Part shown: one piece after another, positions 35,624 through 43,914 of the stretch
Numbering within the stretch: position 1 is the first letter of the stretch
Layout: each line of letters opens with the position of its first letter
Origin: an uncultured Alistipes sp.
GTDB lineage: Bacteria > Bacteroidota > Bacteroidia > Bacteroidales > Rikenellaceae
DNA: 64,000 nt
NCBI GenBank assembly: GCA_944320685.1
Contig: CALUIK010000008.1
Span: forward strand, 47,528 to 111,527
Reading direction: 5' to 3'
Program-made: the position numbers and the translations under genes
The notes under the pieces: model-generated
What the model was told of the DNA's origin: nothing
Database searches by the model: none
Seen by the model: only the letters and a program-made list of their open reading frames with translations

Positions 35624-38600
35624 TTACATGTTAAGCGTTATACCGAACGTGAAGGTTCTTGCCTGCGGGAACTGGAATCCATTCATAGACGAGAAACCCA
35701 TACGGGGATCGAAACCGTCGTGAGCCGAAACGAAGCAGAGGTTGTCGGCATTGAAGAATATGCGGAGCGACTCGATGCTGAGCTTCGAAGTCCACTTCTT
35801 GGGAAGCGTGTAACCCACATTGAGGTTCTTCAGGCTGAAGTACGATGCATCGCGGAAGAGTGCATTGACATTCGATGCGGTGAACTGCCATGTTCCTCCA
35901 TACATCAACATAGGGAACTCTGCGTTGGGATTCTCGGGAGTCCACGTGTTGCGTATGAGGTCGTCCGATACGGTGAATCCTGCACGTCCCGGATCATACA
36001 TGTTGGCCGAAGCGCCGTCCCACTGCTTTCCACCGATCTGGAATGCGGTCTGGATGTTGAGGTCGAGACCCTTCCAGCGGAATGTCGTGCGCAGGCCGCC
36101 CGTCATGTCGGGCAGCGCGTCGCCCATCTCGTACTGGTCAGCCTCTGCAAAGTTGGAGGTGAGCTCGCGGCCGGTTACGTTGCCCGCGCTGTCGGTGGTA
36201 TTCTTCCAGTAGAGCTCGCCGCCGGTTTCGGGATCTACGCCCGCATAGTCGAAGAGGTAGAGGTTGTAGTACGACTTGCCCTTGCCGCGCAGGAATGCGC
36301 CCGATACGTAGTCGCCACCGAGAGCGGCGTTACCCAACTCCTCGGGGAATTCGATCAGCTTGTTCTGTGCGAATGCGCCGTTGATGCCGACATTCCAGTA
36401 TACGTTACGGTTCTTGATGATGTCAACCGTGATGTCGAACTCGAAACCAGCGTTCTGCAGGACACCGATGTTCTCCAGACGCGAGGTAAGGCTTGTAGAG
36501 GCAGGGGTCGGACGGTTCCAGATCAGGTCGTGCGTACGGCGGTTGTACCAGTCGAACGATCCGTATACGCGGTCCCACAGGCGGAAGTCGAGACCTACGT
36601 CGACCTGCTTGTTGCGCTCCCACGAAAGGTTGCGGTTGCCGACCGACGACTGGGAGATGGTCGGTTGTCCGTCCAACTCACCGATAGACCAGAGGTTGGT
36701 GTAGGGGTAAGCCGAGTTAAGCTGGTTACCCGATACGCCGTACGTTGCACGCAGACGCAGGTCGTTTACCCAGAGGGCACGCTTCATGAACTCCTCCTGA
36801 GAGATGCGCCATGAACCGCCAACAGACCAGAAATGTCCCCAACGGTCGTACTGGAAGAGTGACGAGCCGTCATAACGGTACGAGAGCGACAGATAGTAAC
36901 GATCATCGTAGTTGTAGTTGGCGCGTGCGAAATAACCCTCGAGCGTAGTCTTTACGTGCTCCGATGTTGCGACATCCTTGGTCGGGTCTACTGCGTTACC
37001 TAACTCGGGAATACCCGGATAGAAGATGTTGTTGTTGTATGCGTTAATATCATTATTGTCGGTGCGGTTGAACTCGTGACCGATCATGACATCAACGTTG
37101 TGCAGATCGTTGATAGATTTATTGTAGTTAAGCATCTGCTGCGTGTTGTACGACGTGTAGAATCCTGCGTACTTCTGGACGAAGCCGTTGTTTTCGGGCA
37201 GAGCACCGATACCGTACTCGTTGTTCTGGAAGAACGTAGTGCGGTCGTATACGTTGTCCATGGTGAAGTTGGCCGTAAATTTGAAGTCCTTCAGGAAAGT
37301 GATATCAACGTATGCATTGGCATAGATGTTGTCTCTAACACGGCGGTTGATATCGCGGCTCATCGACTGTAAGGGGTGTGCCATATTCATAGAGTTGAAT
37401 ATGTCCTGCGTGCTACCGAAAGGCGACAGAGTGGTGCCAAGACCATTCTCAAGCATCTTCGTGCCGTCGGGGTTATAGCGGATGTTACCGTCGAGATCAC
37501 GGGCATAGTAGGGAACGGTGGGGTTCTGCCACAAGGTCCAAAGGAATACGTTGTTGGTATTAGCTGGGCTGTCGCCACCATAGCTGGGATCATCGGCATC
37601 GCGATGCGTGAACGATACGTTGGTGCCGAGCTTCAACCAGTCGGTAACCTGAGCGTTAACGGCAGCGCGGCCCGAATAACGCTTGAACGAAGACATGATC
37701 ACGTAAGAGGGGTCGTCGAGGAAGTTGCCCGACACGTAGTAGTCCACCTTGTCGTTACCGCCGCTGATGCTGAGCGTGTACTCCTGACGGAACTGCTTGG
37801 TGAAGAGGTAGTCGTCGTAGTTGTCGGCATAGAGCAGCTGTGCATTGGGGTTCAGACGGCCGGTCTCGAAATCGATCAGGGTCTCGCCCTCGGGAAGTTT
37901 GTATGCCATGTAGTTGCCCAATACATAGAAGAGGTTGTTGTATGCACTAGCTGCAGCATTGGCATGGGGATAGCCATTTGCCGTAAAGTAGTTGTACAGA
38001 CCTCCGTATGCCCACTCGTAGTAGTCGCCGGGGTTCTGCATGGTCTCGTGCTCGCCGACACCCATCTCGTTCCAGCCCCACTTGGCCTCGAAGGTGATGT
38101 TAGCCTTCTGGTTGCGGGCGCCCTTCTTCGTGGTGACGAAGATGACACCGTTCGCAGCACGCGATCCGTAGAGGGCGTTTGCAGCGGCATCCTTCGAAAC
38201 GACTACCGACTCGATGTCGAGCGGGTTGATCGTAGACAGAGCCGACGAGTAAGGCACACCGTCGACAACGATAAGGGCAGCCTGATTACCGTTGATAGAA
38301 CCGATACCGCGGATGTATATCGCGGCGTCGGTACCCGGCTGACCCGTCGTGCTGTATGACTGAATACCGGCCACAGCACCCTCGAGGGCGTTGCTGACCG
38401 ACGATACGGTCATCTTCTGGAGGTCTTTGGCCGTAACGGCGGTGATGGATCCTGTGAGGTCTTTCTTCTTCAACTCGCCGAATGTCTGCACCGTCACGCC
38501 TTCGATGGCGGTATAGTTGTCCTGAAGGACAACATCGACAGCGGTCTTGCCGGCGATGGAGATCTTCTGATCGTCATAACCGATGAACGACACCAGAAGA

Positions 38601-38812
38601 TTGCCGTTTGCCGGAGCCGAAATGCGGAACGAACCGTCGGTTCCGGTCGTCGTACCATTGTTGGTACCCTCGACGAGAACGGTCGCGCCGACGATGGCGT
38701 TGCCGTTGGCGTCCTTGACTGTACCGCTCACTTGCTTCATTTGTGCCATGGCCAGCAGGCCGCAGGTCAAAGAAGCGACTAATAATAGTACAATTTTCCT
38801 AACCATAAGCAT
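35624..38812 (-). CDS. SusC-like TonB-dependent transporter (left operon)
   Basis: A 1062-residue SusC/RagA family outer-membrane transporter. Order: signal peptide (1-24, ending AMAQ), carboxypeptidase-regulatory-like domain ('KQVSGTVKDANGNAIVGATV'), plug with the TonB-receptor signature 'GIGSINGNQAALIVVDGVPY' and 'ALYGSRAANGVIFVTTKKG', then a 22-strand barrel ending in an aromatic strand 'RTFTFGITLNM'. The start at 38812 matches that of the right susC. Codons 26-51 are identical in DNA to the right susC in inverted orientation, while the rest of the protein is only distantly similar. It has a full consensus promoter and is the predicted ON copy in this assembly. Confidence 0.95.
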   Translation of the reverse strand: MLMVRKIVLLLVASLTCGLLAMAQMKQVSGTVKDANGNAIVGATVLVEGTNNGTTTGTDGSFRISAPANGNLLVSFIGYDDQKISIAGKTAVDVVLQDNYTAIEGVTVQTFGELKKKDLTGSITAVTAKDLQKMTVSSVSNALEGAVAGIQSYSTTGQPGTDAAIYIRGIGSINGNQAALIVVDGVPYSSALSTINPLDIESVVVSKDAAANALYGSRAANGVIFVTTKKGARNQKANITFEAKWGWNEMGVGEHETMQNPGDYYEWAYGGLYNYFTANGYPHANAAASAYNNLFYVLGNYMAYKLPEGETLIDFETGRLNPNAQLLYADNYDDYLFTKQFRQEYTLSISGGNDKVDYYVSGNFLDDPSYVIMSSFKRYSGRAAVNAQVTDWLKLGTNVSFTHRDADDPSYGGDSPANTNNVFLWTLWQNPTVPYYARDLDGNIRYNPDGTKMLENGLGTTLSPFGSTQDIFNSMNMAHPLQSMSRDINRRVRDNIYANAYVDITFLKDFKFTANFTMDNVYDRTTFFQNNEYGIGALPENNGFVQKYAGFYTSYNTQQMLNYNKSINDLHNVDVMIGHEFNRTDNNDINAYNNNIFYPGIPELGNAVDPTKDVATSEHVKTTLEGYFARANYNYDDRYYLSLSYRYDGSSLFQYDRWGHFWSVGGSWRISQEEFMKRALWVNDLRLRATYGVSGNQLNSAYPYTNLWSIGELDGQPTISQSSVGNRNLSWERNKQVDVGLDFRLWDRVYGSFDWYNRRTHDLIWNRPTPASTSLTSRLENIGVLQNAGFEFDITVDIIKNRNVYWNVGINGAFAQNKLIEFPEELGNAALGGDYVSGAFLRGKGKSYYNLYLFDYAGVDPETGGELYWKNTTDSAGNVTGRELTSNFAEADQYEMGDALPDMTGGLRTTFRWKGLDLNIQTAFQIGGKQWDGASANMYDPGRAGFTVSDDLIRNTWTPENPNAEFPMLMYGGTWQFTASNVNALFRDASYFSLKNLNVGYTLPKKWTSKLSIESLRIFFNADNLCFVSAHDGFDPRMGFSSMNGFQFPQARTFTFGITLNM
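38662..38738 (-). repeat. left arm of the 77-bp perfect inverted repeat
   Basis: It is identical, as reverse complement, to 40758-40834. It lies in the left susC and covers the codons for KQVSGTVKDANGNAIVGATVL onward. Two shorter matching blocks lie further out toward the promoter: 38772-38793 (22 bp) and 38799-38821 (23 bp, across the start codon), then 38842-38855 (14 bp, in the leader). Confidence 0.95.
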
Positions 38813-38863
38813 TAATTTTTGTACGTTTGTATTACATGTACTTTTAATATAAAAATACGGTTG

Positions 38864-38895
38864 CAAATGTACGCATAAAATTCATAATTATCAAA
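38864..38895 (-). promoter_or_regulatory. promoter of the left susC-susD operon
   Basis: On the minus strand TTTG (38895-38892), 20 bp, TACATTTG (38871-38864): full consensus. The expected transcription start is about where homology to the right copy begins (38855). The matching place before the right susC (40617-40641) is GC-rich and has no such element. Confidence 0.85.
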
Positions 38896-39164
38896 CTAAT
38901 CTCAAACAAATGACATTTGTGTTACAATAATTAGTTCGTTTGGGTGTCGTGAGTTGCAGAATGTAGGCATTGTGCCACTGCTGCGGTTGAAATGGTAATG
39001 TATGCGCATGTCTGCATAAAAATTCAGCATTATTATGCAATAAATATCCAATGCGGGCACGGCGTAACGGAGGTCTGGAGCAATTCGCCGCTTGCGGCCG
39101 CTTCACCGCCTAATTATACATGGCGGTTTTTCAGTGACGGATGGGGAGGGGGATTCACAAATCT

Positions 39165-40451
39165 TTATATACCTGCGCTTTGGCACGTGCGTGCGCGTTC
39201 GCCGCGGATCGGGCGTGCGGTACGTGGCAGCAGCCTGTCGGGGATATGGTAATGCGACTCGATGCTCTTTGAGGCGCGAGACATCTCCGCGGCGACAGAC
39301 GTCTGGAGGACTTTTGCGTAGATTTGTGTGGTCTTTATACTTAAGTGGCCGAGCATCCGGCTTACCACTTCGATGGGGATGCCGTTGGCCAGAGTTACCG
39401 TAGTGGCGAACGTGTGGCGCGCGGTGTGGAACGAAACGTGTTTCGTTATTCCCATCTTTGCGGCGGCGTCACGGAGCACGGCGTTGCACCAATTGTTCGA
39501 TGGCAGGTCGAAAAGAGGCGCATCGGAGTTCATGCTGCGCCTGTTTATCAGGCTGTACGGCAGTTGCAGAAGGGGAACGTCGATGACAGTACCTGTTTTG
39601 GCCCGCCGCGTGGTGACGTAGTATCGTTTGTTGCGCATGACGATGTCGGCCATCGTAAGACGCCGTACATCGGAGTATGAGAGTCCGGTGAAACAGCTGA
39701 ATATGAAGGCGTCGACGACGAGGCATTGGGATTGTGTGGCCGGTTTGAACTCGATGAACCGTTGCAGTTCGTCGCTCATGAGGAAACTCTTGTCGGGTTG
39801 CCGGCAATGGAGCTTGTAACCTGCGAACGGGTTGTGCGATATGAGCCCGCCGGCGACAGCCTGCATGACTACGTGTTTGAACGCTATCATGTATATCCAT
39901 ATCGTATTGACGCTGCATTTGGCGCAATCGGCGAGCCAGCGGTGGAATTCGACGACAAAATTGCGGTCGATGCGTGTAACGGGCATATCATCCATGCCGT
40001 AACGGTCGAAAATGTAGTTTTGCAGATGTTTGCACACATACTTATATTTATATAATGTGCTTATGCTGCGGTTCAAACCCACCATCCGCGCAAATTCTTC
40101 GTTGTGCCGTTTGAAAAACTCGACGATACCGGCCGATGGCTGTTGCACGCCGCTGTATAGCATCCGTACCGCCTGCGGCGTTACCTCTTCGGGCATGCGC
40201 AGCAGACGCATGTAAGCGTCATATACGGCGTAATATATGCGGTCGAGCAGAGCGTTTGTGCTTCTGGCCGCCTCGCTGCGCCCTGTAAGCCGCTTGCGGC
40301 GGCGATCCCACATTTTCTCCTCTACGGATAGCGAGGTCGAGAAGGTGCATGACTTTCCGTTTACGGATATCTTGCACATTATCGGCATCTGCCCGTTTTT
40401 CAGTTTAGCCTTGCGTTTCGTGTAAAACAATATTTTGAACGAGTTTCTCAT
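39165..40451 (-). CDS. tyrosine recombinase between the two susC genes
   Basis: A 428-residue site-specific recombinase of the Bacteroidetes integrase type: an N-terminal arm-binding domain (about 1-95), a SAM-like core-binding domain (105-215) and a catalytic domain. Catalytic residues seen are Lys285, HTAR (His342-Arg345), His369 in LGH and the nucleophile Tyr378 (IYAKV). The usual first Arg of 'TGxR' is Ser258 ('TGLSYSDV'), the same kind of change known in IntDOT of the CTnDOT element. No other mobile-element genes are near, so it most likely acts locally on the inverted repeats. Its gene lies inside the segment it is predicted to invert. Confidence 0.9.
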   Translation of the reverse strand: MRNSFKILFYTKRKAKLKNGQMPIMCKISVNGKSCTFSTSLSVEEKMWDRRRKRLTGRSEAARSTNALLDRIYYAVYDAYMRLLRMPEEVTPQAVRMLYSGVQQPSAGIVEFFKRHNEEFARMVGLNRSISTLYKYKYVCKHLQNYIFDRYGMDDMPVTRIDRNFVVEFHRWLADCAKCSVNTIWIYMIAFKHVVMQAVAGGLISHNPFAGYKLHCRQPDKSFLMSDELQRFIEFKPATQSQCLVVDAFIFSCFTGLSYSDVRRLTMADIVMRNKRYYVTTRRAKTGTVIDVPLLQLPYSLINRRSMNSDAPLFDLPSNNWCNAVLRDAAAKMGITKHVSFHTARHTFATTVTLANGIPIEVVSRMLGHLSIKTTQIYAKVLQTSVAAEMSRASKSIESHYHIPDRLLPRTARPIRGERARTCQSAGI

Positions 40452-40683
40452 TCGGTGCGTATTAAGTAGCTGTTCGGTACCTCAAAATATCTCCTTTTGG
40501 TTTCGTTTCATCATATAAGTTATTGGTATGTAGAGGTGTGCAATCACGGCTGCCGGTCACTATACAGTCTTTTTTCCAATCGGATGACGACGTCGCAGGC
40601 GCGACTGTGCGTGCCTGCATGGTACTGCCGCCGCACTTCGGTTTTTATATTAAAATACTAAGTGAATAACGACGCAAAAATTA

Positions 40684-43600
40684 ATGCTTATGGTTAGAAA
40701 AGTTGTACTATTATTAGTCGCTTCAATGGCCTGCAGTCTTATGGCTGCTGCTCAGTCGAAGCAAGTGAGCGGTACAGTCAAGGACGCCAACGGCAACGCC
40801 ATCGTCGGCGCGACCGTTCTCGTCGAGGGTACCAGCACCGGCACGAATACCGCTGTCGACGGATCGTTTCGCGTATCGGCCCCGGCCGACGGTTACCTGC
40901 TGGTGTCGTTCATCGGTTACGTCGATGCGCGTGTTGCCATTGCAGGTAAAACTACGGTGGACATAGAACTTAAGGACGACACGCAATCTATCGACGATGT
41001 TATCGTGGTGGCTTTCGGTACGTCCAAAAAGGAGGCTTTCACGGGTTCGGCTTCTGTCGTCAAGGCTGACGAACTCGAAAAACGCCAGACTACGAACGTG
41101 CTGAATGCTTTGGTGGGACAAGTCCCCGGTTTACAAATGCGCGGTTCGACGGGTCAGCCCGGTTCTTCGGCCGGTTCGATCAATATTCGCGGAGTCAGTT
41201 CGATGGGTTATTCATCGACCGAGCCGCTGATTATTGTCGACGGAGCTCCTTATAGCGCAAGCCTCAGTAATATTGCCCAGTCGGATATAGAATCGGTTAC
41301 GGTGCTCAAGGATGCCGCTTCGGCTGCATTGTACGGTGCACGCGGCGCCTCGGGCGTGATTATCGTAACGACCAAGAAAGGCCGTTCGCATGATGCCGTC
41401 ATCAACGTCGACATGAAGTGGGGCGTCAACTCGCGCGCCATGCAGGATTACGACCTTATCACCGATCCGGGTGAGTACTACGAGGCGTACTATGCGCAAA
41501 TATACAATAAATATTATTACGGGCAAGGATACACGGCCGCTTCTGCCGCCGCTTCCGCCAATGCCGATATGTTGAGCGATTTGAAGTACAACGTATTCTC
41601 GTATCCTGCGGGCGAGAGCCTGATCGTCGACGGCAAGCTTAATCCCAACGCAACGCTGGGCCGCCGTGTCAATTACAACGGTACTGACTATTGGGTGACG
41701 CCCGACGACTGGAACGACGAGGCGTACCGCAACAGCCTGCGTCAGGAGTACAGCATCAGCATGAACGGAGGTACTGACCGCGCTTCTTACTATATGAGTC
41801 TTGGCTACCTGAACGAGGACGGTATCGTATACAACTCGAAATATGAGCGTATTACGGCACGTCTGCGCGGTGACTATCAGGCTAAGAAGTGGCTCAAGGT
41901 GGGCGGTAACATCGCTTTTGTCAACTCTGTTCAGGATCAGAACTCTAACTGGGGCACATCTGCAAACGCCGGCAACCTCTTTGCCTACACGTCGCGTGTG
42001 GCCCCGATCTATCCCGTCTATATCCGTACCGTCGACGCCGACGGAAACGTGTCGATCGCGACCGACGAGTATGGCAACAAGTCGTACGACTACGGTGTGG
42101 CATCGCGCGGCTACGGTATGACGCGCCCCTACCTGTCTACGGGTAACCCGCTGGGTGAGAACCAGTACAACAAGTACACGTCGGGCAGCAACCAGCTCAA
42201 CGGAAGTTTCTTTGCCGATGTCGATTTCACTTCGTGGTTGAAGTTCAACGCTACGAGCACCGTTACATGGGGCCAGACCAACATATCGGATTTCGGCAAC
42301 ATGTACTACGGTACCCCTGCGCAGACGGGTGGAAATATCGCCAAGACCTCTACCTCGTCGATTCGTACCAACCACTTGCAGACGTTGACATACTACGATA
42401 CCTACGGTAATCACAACATCAACGTGATGTTGGGACACGAGTATTACAACTCGCAGTCGAAGAACCTCTATGCCCACGCATACGGTATGTTCTCTCCCGA
42501 GATTCCCGAGATAAGCGCTGCGGCTACTAAGGACAATGCCGATTCATCGACGTCTGAGTACAACGTCGAGGGTTATTTCATTTCGGCGCAGTATGACTAT
42601 GCCGGCAAGTACTACGCTTCGGCTTCGGTCCGCCGCGATGCCTCGTCATACTTTGCCAAGGACCACCGTTGGGGAAACTTCTGGTCGGTGGGTGCCGCAT
42701 GGATCCTATCGAAAGAGGCGTTCCTTTCGGATGCGCTCTGGATCGACATGCTGAAACTCAAAGCCTCGATCGGGCAGCAGGGTAACGACAGCGTAGGTTC
42801 GTTCGCGTATGTCGACATGTATCAGATCACTTCGTCGAGCGCTACGACTATGACGCCGACGTTCTGGCGCAAGGGTAATCCCAACCTTACGTGGGAGACT
42901 ACGACCAACTTCAACGTGGGTGTCGAGTTCAGTTTCTGGCACGGCCGTCTGACGGGTAACATCGACGTATACAACAAGAAGACTTCGGACCTGCTGTTCT
43001 GGGTGTCGATTCCCGAGTCGTCGGGCTCGCGAGGCATGTACGACAATGTGGGCGACGTACGCAACTACGGTGTCGAGTTGAGCCTGCAGGGCGCGCTTAT
43101 CCGTACCGAGAATGTGGATTGGACCATATCTATGAACGTGTCGCACAACTCGACCAAGATCTTAAGCCTGCCGGAGTCGAAGATCGACCCTGCATTGGGC
43201 GGATACTATGAGGCTCCCTACTTCTACAAGGTCGGCGGCCCGATGTATAACTACTACTGTGCCGAGTACGCCGGTGTGGACCAGTACGGTCAGGCGATGT
43301 TCTATATGGACCAGACGGACCCCGAGACCGGCAAGGTCGTCCGCGGCACCACCTATGATTTCAACGCTGCCACCCTGTACGAACACGGCAGCATCCTGCC
43401 CAAAGTATTCGGCGGTTTCGGCACGACGCTCCGCGTGGCCAACTTCGACATGTCGTTCATGTTCGACTACCAGTTGGGCGGCAAGGTGTTCGACGGCTAC
43501 TACCAGTCGGTTGTTACGCCGGCATCGTCGAGCAATAGCGCCGGACAGACCATCCACAAGGATTGGACCAAGTCATGGAGCGTGAACAACACTTCGAGCG

Positions 43601-43887
43601 ACATGCCCCGCTGGCAGTACGGCGACATGTATGGCGGAGCCGAGAGCGACCGTTTCCTGACAAACGCAAGCTATCTCAACTTCCAGTCGTTCACGGTGGG
43701 TTATACTCTGCCGATGAAGACGTTCGGCAACAAGCTCAAGATGCGTATCTATGTGGCAGGTGAGAACCTCTGCTACTGGTCGGCGCGCAAGGGTCTTGAC
43801 CCGCGTTACTCGTTCGACGGTAACAGCTCGGTGATTCCCTATTCGCCCATCCGTACCGTATCGGGCGGTATTCAGCTTACGTTCTAA
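40684..43887 (+). CDS. SusC-like TonB-dependent transporter (right operon)
   Basis: A 1067-residue SusC/RagA family transporter with signal peptide (1-24, ending AAAQ), carboxypeptidase-regulatory-like domain, plug ('GVSSMGYSSTEPLIIVDGAPY', 'ALYGARGASGVIIVTTKKG') and barrel ending 'RTVSGGIQLTF'. The first 51 codons nearly match the left susC, but plug and barrel differ, so the two should import different ligands. No TAnnTTTG element occurs on this strand in the 230 bp between the recombinase start and this gene; TCCTTTTG at 40492-40499 is the nearest match and lacks a TTG partner. It is the predicted OFF copy. Confidence 0.94.
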   Translation: MLMVRKVVLLLVASMACSLMAAAQSKQVSGTVKDANGNAIVGATVLVEGTSTGTNTAVDGSFRVSAPADGYLLVSFIGYVDARVAIAGKTTVDIELKDDTQSIDDVIVVAFGTSKKEAFTGSASVVKADELEKRQTTNVLNALVGQVPGLQMRGSTGQPGSSAGSINIRGVSSMGYSSTEPLIIVDGAPYSASLSNIAQSDIESVTVLKDAASAALYGARGASGVIIVTTKKGRSHDAVINVDMKWGVNSRAMQDYDLITDPGEYYEAYYAQIYNKYYYGQGYTAASAAASANADMLSDLKYNVFSYPAGESLIVDGKLNPNATLGRRVNYNGTDYWVTPDDWNDEAYRNSLRQEYSISMNGGTDRASYYMSLGYLNEDGIVYNSKYERITARLRGDYQAKKWLKVGGNIAFVNSVQDQNSNWGTSANAGNLFAYTSRVAPIYPVYIRTVDADGNVSIATDEYGNKSYDYGVASRGYGMTRPYLSTGNPLGENQYNKYTSGSNQLNGSFFADVDFTSWLKFNATSTVTWGQTNISDFGNMYYGTPAQTGGNIAKTSTSSIRTNHLQTLTYYDTYGNHNINVMLGHEYYNSQSKNLYAHAYGMFSPEIPEISAAATKDNADSSTSEYNVEGYFISAQYDYAGKYYASASVRRDASSYFAKDHRWGNFWSVGAAWILSKEAFLSDALWIDMLKLKASIGQQGNDSVGSFAYVDMYQITSSSATTMTPTFWRKGNPNLTWETTTNFNVGVEFSFWHGRLTGNIDVYNKKTSDLLFWVSIPESSGSRGMYDNVGDVRNYGVELSLQGALIRTENVDWTISMNVSHNSTKILSLPESKIDPALGGYYEAPYFYKVGGPMYNYYCAEYAGVDQYGQAMFYMDQTDPETGKVVRGTTYDFNAATLYEHGSILPKVFGGFGTTLRVANFDMSFMFDYQLGGKVFDGYYQSVVTPASSSNSAGQTIHKDWTKSWSVNNTSSDMPRWQYGDMYGGAESDRFLTNASYLNFQSFTVGYTLPMKTFGNKLKMRIYVAGENLCYWSARKGLDPRYSFDGNSSVIPYSPIRTVSGGIQLTF
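40758..40834 (+). repeat. right arm of the 77-bp perfect inverted repeat
   Basis: Reverse complement of 38662-38738, in the same reading frame of the right susC. Outer matching blocks are 40703-40724, 40675-40697 (across the start codon) and 40642-40655 in the leader; the part of the signal peptide between the blocks (40725-40757) has diverged. Confidence 0.95.
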
Positions 43888-43914
43888 CATAACATGAGAA
43901 AGGAGATGAAGAAA

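Larger units (their letters stand above)
38662..40834. mobile_element. predicted invertible segment of the susC switch
   Basis: A 2173-bp segment bounded by the 77-bp perfect inverted repeats in the two susC genes. It holds the left promoter, both susC starts and the tyrosine recombinase. Inversion by crossover in the repeats keeps both susC frames intact and exchanges promoter, leader and signal peptide between the two operons. The repeats and gene order are seen directly; the inversion itself is inferred. Confidence 0.75.

Noticed and set aside
39105..39127. Small hairpin followed by TTTT on the plus strand inside the invertible segment
   Set aside because: Only 6 bp of stem with an 11-nt loop, and no plus-strand gene ends there; too weak to call a terminator.
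39165..40451. Recombinase as part of an integrated conjugative or prophage element
   Set aside because: No relaxase, phage, transfer or cargo genes are near, and no direct att repeats are seen; the inverted repeats fit local inversion better.
40492..40499. TCCTTTTG as a promoter for the right susC
   Set aside because: The second base differs from TAnnTTTG, no TTG lies 17-23 bp upstream, and it is about 185 bp from the gene; kept only as the best weak match.
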